Positions 5,305-8,436 of a stretch of DNA of 8,436 nucleotides are shown here, one piece after another (position 1 is the stretch's first letter; the number at the start of each line of letters is the position of its first letter). The translations under genes and the position numbers were made by a program. The DNA is taken from assembly GCA_900768675.1 (NCBI GenBank), contig CAAGDT010000223.1, positions 1 through 8,436 on the forward strand, read 5' to 3'. The notes under the pieces were generated by a model, which worked only from the letters and a program-made list of their open reading frames with translations, was not told the DNA's origin and searched no databases. Source of the stretch: Oscillospiraceae bacterium. GTDB lineage: Bacteria > Bacillota > Clostridia > Oscillospirales > Ruminococcaceae.

Positions 5305-8304
5305 ATGCTCAGATATTCAGTAAGACAAGGCATGAATCCGAATGAACTGCCTAAGGTGTATTATTGCTCCGGTACGGCAGACGCCGGGAAGTATTTCGAT
5401 AAAATATCCGAAGAGATACTAAAGCTTAACAACTGCGCAATATGGTACAAGGAGAATAGCGGGGAAAGCTGTGACTTTGACCAGCTTGAGGAAATGCAGC
5501 TTGTAGTAATCCCGGTTACCTATGCTCTTCTGACGGGTAATAACGAAGTCTTCGAAAAGGAGTATGCCTTTTTTTCGGAAAGGCATACAGCAATTCTGCC
5601 TATAATGCTTGAAACGGGTCTTGATACCCTTTTTGAAAGAAAATTCGGCAGTATCCAGTATTTAAGCAGAATTTCAAGCGATATTACAGAGATAAGCTAT
5701 ATGGAAAAGCTTGAGAAACGGCTTAAATCGGTATTGGTGGATGACAGCTCAGCAAAGCGCATCAGAAATGCCTTTGACGGATATATTTTTGTAAGCTATC
5801 GTAAAAAGGACAGAAAGCATGCACGAAGGCTTATAAATCTTATACATGACAATGACAGGCTCAGGGATTATGCTACATGGTATGATGAGTTTTTAATCCC
5901 CGGAGAGAATTATAATAAGCTTATACAGGATAATCTTGAAAAAAGCGATTTCTTCTCTCTTGTTGTAACGCCCAATGTTCTTGAGGACAACAACTATATA
6001 ATTACCCACGAATATCCTGCTGCGATTGAGCTTAAAAAGCCTGTTCTGCCTTTTATGGCAGTAGATACCGATAAATCCCGCCTTTCAGTAAAGTATACGA
6101 ATATTCCGCCCTGCCTTAATACCGAAACAGGCAGGGATATCGAAAAGGCGTTTGAGAAACTGATTCCTGCAAAAAATAAACGCTATGAAGCGGATCATGA
6201 TTTTCTTATGGGACTTGCCTATCTTACGGGTACGGACGTAGAAATGAACAAGGAGAGAGGCTTAAGGCTTATAGAAAGCGCCTCCCGCAACTGTACAGAG
6301 GCAAAGGAAAAGCTGGTTGATATTTACGAAATGGGCGACGGCGTTGCTCCCGACTATGGAAAAGCGGCAGAATATCAGAGTGAACTCAACGATATTTACA
6401 AAAGGAAATACAGCAAAAACCCAACCGAAAAAAACGGCTCTGCTTTATCGGAGGGGCTTTTAAGGTACGCCCGCCTTTTAGAAGAGCAGAATCCCGACTA
6501 TCCCAAGATTGCTATTGTTGCATACAAAGAATATGTGGATTTTCTTGAAGAGCTGTATAGCGCCTTCCCCACGTCGGAAAGGCTTGCAGACATTCTCTGC
6601 GCTTATGTAAAAATAAGTGAATTACAGCTAAAACGCAACAGTGGGAACACGGCGAACCGCATAGCATTATGGTATTACGAAGAAAAGGGTAATAATGACG
6701 ATTCGCCCGGGGTTCGGAAAGCTCTTGCCAGAATTTATGCATCACAGGTAGATGAGAATATACACTTTCACTATGAACTCGGCGGCTCTGATTGGTGCGT
6801 GTCCTCGCTGACTTCGTTTTCAAGAATAACCCCGATAAGCAAAGATTATTATGGCTTTGTAGATAATATAGCAACGCCTTGCAAAAAAGCACGGGATATT
6901 CTGACGCAGCTCATTAAGGAAGAACCCGACGACAGCCTTAGCGCAGAGCTTGCGAGGCTTGATATAAAACAATGCAGAATTATGCATATTTACGGCGATT
7001 TTGCAAAGGCGGAGGAAATTGCAAGGGCTGTTATTGATACTCTTTCCGGAATAGAATACTGCTCCGAAAGCCCGCTTATGGCAGACGCTTATGAGGCTGC
7101 CGCCTTAAGCTGTCTTTTTCAGGGCAAGCATGAAGAGGCGCTGTTGCTATACGAAAAGGCTTTCTGTTTGATGCACAGAATATCCGAAAAAACCGAAAAC
7201 CCTATGGATTACAGACATACATATTATACCGCCTATGCTCTTGTTTGTGTTTCTCTTATTTGCAGGTCTGATAAATGGAGAGAGCCTCTTGAAGCAGCGA
7301 TGGATATTTTCAACCGGAAAACCGGCGAGGGGTTTGAAGAAATGGCGGAAATTCACATCATGCTTAAGCGCATAAACGAGGTTATGAGAGGTATTGACGA
7401 CCGCATAAGCGACGGCGAATATTTCCGGCTTGTGCTGCTGGTGTTCACATCTCCGGATGAAGCCTCATTGTTTGATAAGTACGAGGAAAAGAAGGGTCCC
7501 TTTTTATCGGAGAACGGACAGCTTATTGCCCGGACGCTCCGCTATAAAGCCGGACAAAGGTATGTTTACTTCTTAAAGGATACGGCTCACTATTTCTTCG
7601 ATCAGTTTTCCCGCAGAACGGAAAGCTGTTACTTAATCTTTATTATTTCTATGAAGCTGACTAAGTATTTCCCGGAGGACAAGGAGGGCGCAGAGCTGTA
7701 CCGTGAGCTTAGCCTTAAAGCCATTTCATATTTATTAAAGGTGGATATGGTTTCTATTGATATGCTGAGCTGTTTATGTGATAATTCCGAAAGAATAAGA
7801 GCCTTTTCCTCTTTTTATGAGCTCATTTGCTACAATAGCAAAACGCTTAGCAAGATTTACGGCGGACAAGGATCAGCAAAATATACCGGTCTTGACGAAA
7901 GACGCAAGGCGCTTGATGACAGAAAAAACGATGGTATCAGCAAGGCTGCAAAGCTGGATTCTGAGAAAGCATCACTTGAAAAGCGGCTTATTGAAATAAA
8001 GGAAAGGCAGGAAAAAAGGAAAAGGTTTGAAGAGGAAATGCATCAACTTGAGGAAAAAAACCAGCCTATGCGTGACTTGTATGATTTATATAAGTCCAAA
8101 ACGAGTCTATCCGATGAAGACCTGAAAAAAATAGCTATGCTTACAGAACAGCATATCGACGAAAATATTCAGGATAAAGGCGAGCTTTATGATACTGCAA
8201 TAAAAGCTTTTTTAATTAATCAAATAGAGATTATGCAGAAGCTCAATGAATATTATAACAATTACATGAATATATCGCCCCAACTGAACACCCCGGGCCG
8301 CTGA
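5305..8304 (+). CDS. TIR-like/TIR/SEL1/helical-repeat protein with coiled coil (second paralogue), 3' end disrupted by an IS
   Basis: As it stands, 999 residues. Residues 17-102 are a short TIR-like domain that, unlike its paralogue, keeps a glutamate at the catalytic position (KEYAFF, E86). Residues 157-252 are a full TIR domain: GYIFVSYRKKDR (159-170), TWYDEFLIPGE (191-201), LEKSDFFSLVVTP (211-223) and HEYPAA (235-240), with E236 the likely catalytic residue. This domain matches the preceding gene at 42 of 70 aligned positions. SEL1-like repeats follow at ~298-365 (GLAYLTGTDVEMN). The region 380-850 is helical with only one clear TPR (about 595-623) and no evident similarity to the paralogue. 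Residues ~863-920 are a charged heptad-rich coiled coil (ERRKALDDRK onward), followed by another helical stretch. The last six residues (LNTPGR) and the stop codon are encoded by the inserted IS, so the native C-terminus is missing. Likely NAD-processing TIR enzyme; activity after truncation is unknown. Confidence 0.82.
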   Translation: MLRYSVRQGMNPNELPKVYYCSGTADAGKYFDKISEEILKLNNCAIWYKENSGESCDFDQLEEMQLVVIPVTYALLTGNNEVFEKEYAFFSERHTAILPIMLETGLDTLFERKFGSIQYLSRISSDITEISYMEKLEKRLKSVLVDDSSAKRIRNAFDGYIFVSYRKKDRKHARRLINLIHDNDRLRDYATWYDEFLIPGENYNKLIQDNLEKSDFFSLVVTPNVLEDNNYIITHEYPAAIELKKPVLPFMAVDTDKSRLSVKYTNIPPCLNTETGRDIEKAFEKLIPAKNKRYEADHDFLMGLAYLTGTDVEMNKERGLRLIESASRNCTEAKEKLVDIYEMGDGVAPDYGKAAEYQSELNDIYKRKYSKNPTEKNGSALSEGLLRYARLLEEQNPDYPKIAIVAYKEYVDFLEELYSAFPTSERLADILCAYVKISELQLKRNSGNTANRIALWYYEEKGNNDDSPGVRKALARIYASQVDENIHFHYELGGSDWCVSSLTSFSRITPISKDYYGFVDNIATPCKKARDILTQLIKEEPDDSLSAELARLDIKQCRIMHIYGDFAKAEEIARAVIDTLSGIEYCSESPLMADAYEAAALSCLFQGKHEEALLLYEKAFCLMHRISEKTENPMDYRHTYYTAYALVCVSLICRSDKWREPLEAAMDIFNRKTGEGFEEMAEIHIMLKRINEVMRGIDDRISDGEYFRLVLLVFTSPDEASLFDKYEEKKGPFLSENGQLIARTLRYKAGQRYVYFLKDTAHYFFDQFSRRTESCYLIFIISMKLTKYFPEDKEGAELYRELSLKAISYLLKVDMVSIDMLSCLCDNSERIRAFSSFYELICYNSKTLSKIYGGQGSAKYTGLDERRKALDDRKNDGISKAAKLDSEKASLEKRLIEIKERQEKRKRFEEEMHQLEEKNQPMRDLYDLYKSKTSLSDEDLKKIAMLTEQHIDENIQDKGELYDTAIKAFLINQIEIMQKLNEYYNNYMNISPQLNTPGR

Positions 8305-8373
8305 AGTTGAACAGTGACGTCGCTGAAAATGAACACCTTCGTCGCCCAGGTTGAACATTGACAGTTATCTCAT
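8285..8373 (+). repeat. Four ~22-bp terminal repeat units of the IS
   Basis: TGAACA begins at 8285, 8308, 8330 and 8352, spaced 23, 22 and 22 bp. The first three units also share a GC-rich middle (CGGGCCGCTGAAG, CGTCGCTGAAA, CGTCGCCCAGG), while the fourth diverges after TGAACATTGACA. Units one and two carry the strongest tail match (CGCTGAA). Such periodicity, about two helical turns, places every copy on the same face of the DNA, as expected for binding by a multimeric transposase. Confidence 0.75.
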
Positions 8374-8386
8374 CGTATGCTAAAAT
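8358..8386 (+). promoter_or_regulatory. Near-consensus sigma-70-type promoter in the IS end
   Basis: TTGACA at 8358-8363 (perfect -35) is separated by exactly 17 bp from TAAAAT at 8381-8386 (-10, one mismatch). TG at 8378-8379 gives an extended -10. It points right, toward the expected transposase gene just beyond the window. Its -35 box lies within the fourth terminal repeat, so transposase binding could repress it. Confidence 0.8.
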
Positions 8387-8436
8387 GAAGTTGCTTTACT
8401 CATAGGGAGGATAGGGCAACGCTGAGGAGCGACCCG

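Larger units (their letters stand above)
8285..8436 (+). mobile_element. Left end of an insertion sequence, probably IS21-like (continues past window)
   Basis: From about 8285 the sequence changes abruptly from AT-rich coding DNA to GC-richer, repeat-structured DNA: four TGAACA-headed units at 22-23 bp spacing, then a strong rightward promoter and two purine-rich ribosome-binding-like sites (AGGGAGG at 8404-8410, GAGGAG at 8424-8429). Multiple short terminal repeats that serve as transposase-binding sites, with TG at the tip, are a described feature of IS21-family ends. No transposase residues are inside the window, so the family call rests on the end structure alone. The exact boundary is taken as the TG at 8285 and could be off by several bases. 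Confidence 0.6.

Noticed and set aside
6512..6892. Leftward open frame of 126 codons inside the second TIR gene
   Set aside because: Antisense shadow rich in His, Arg and Cys. The rightward frame here is continuous with the TIR/SEL1 protein and has normal coding composition.
2416..8304. Operon as a classical Thoeris system
   Set aside because: Thoeris pairs a TIR protein with ThsA (SIR2 or membrane effector with SLOG). No SIR2 or SLOG motif is visible here, and the TIR proteins have SEL1/TPR arms instead.

Overview
The window looks like a chromosomal or accessory segment from a low-to-moderate GC Firmicute, probably a gut-type Clostridium/Ruminococcus relative. This rests on strong AAGGAGG ribosome-binding sites at fixed 5-6 nt spacing, AT-rich wobble positions and the protein families present. 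The taxonomic call is inference. No rRNA, tRNA or CRISPR array is visible.

Layout. Positions 1-306 hold no certain gene: there is a possible partial leftward frame at the edge, and a clear 10-bp hairpin terminator at 193-224 that separates whatever lies upstream from the following operon. Four rightward genes then fill 307-8304. (1) A 594-aa membrane protein with about three N-terminal transmembrane segments, two Rossmann/TrkA-N-like halves and a C-terminal ryanodine-receptor-type (RyR) domain. (2) A 93-aa protein that is nothing but a canonical RyR domain. (3) A 909-aa protein with a degenerate TIR-like domain, a complete TIR domain, SEL1 repeats and a long TPR array. (4) A 999-residue paralogue of gene 3 with the same front half, a different back half and a coiled coil. 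Gaps are 24, 18 and 159 bp. The 159-bp gap contains a ten-codon mini-ORF whose ribosome-binding site sits in a small hairpin loop.

The last ~150 bp (8285-8436) is the left end of an insertion sequence, probably IS21-like. It has four TGAACA-headed units at 22-23 bp spacing and a near-consensus promoter pointing off the right edge. The IS has inserted into the 3' end of gene 4, whose last six codons and stop codon come from the element, so the native C-terminus of gene 4 is lost.

How the genes may work together (inference). TIR domains of this type commonly cleave NAD+, and some make cyclic ADP-ribose isomers. RyR domains are named after the calcium channel linked to cADPR in animals. Here two TIR-SEL1/TPR proteins with divergent sensor arms sit beside two RyR proteins, one of which is a transmembrane Rossmann protein. 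The simplest model is a nucleotide-signalling immune module: the TPR arm senses a trigger, the TIR makes an NAD-derived signal (or depletes NAD), and the RyR/Rossmann membrane protein reads the signal and acts at the membrane. None of this is proven by the sequence. I see no nuclease, protease or cyclase in the window.
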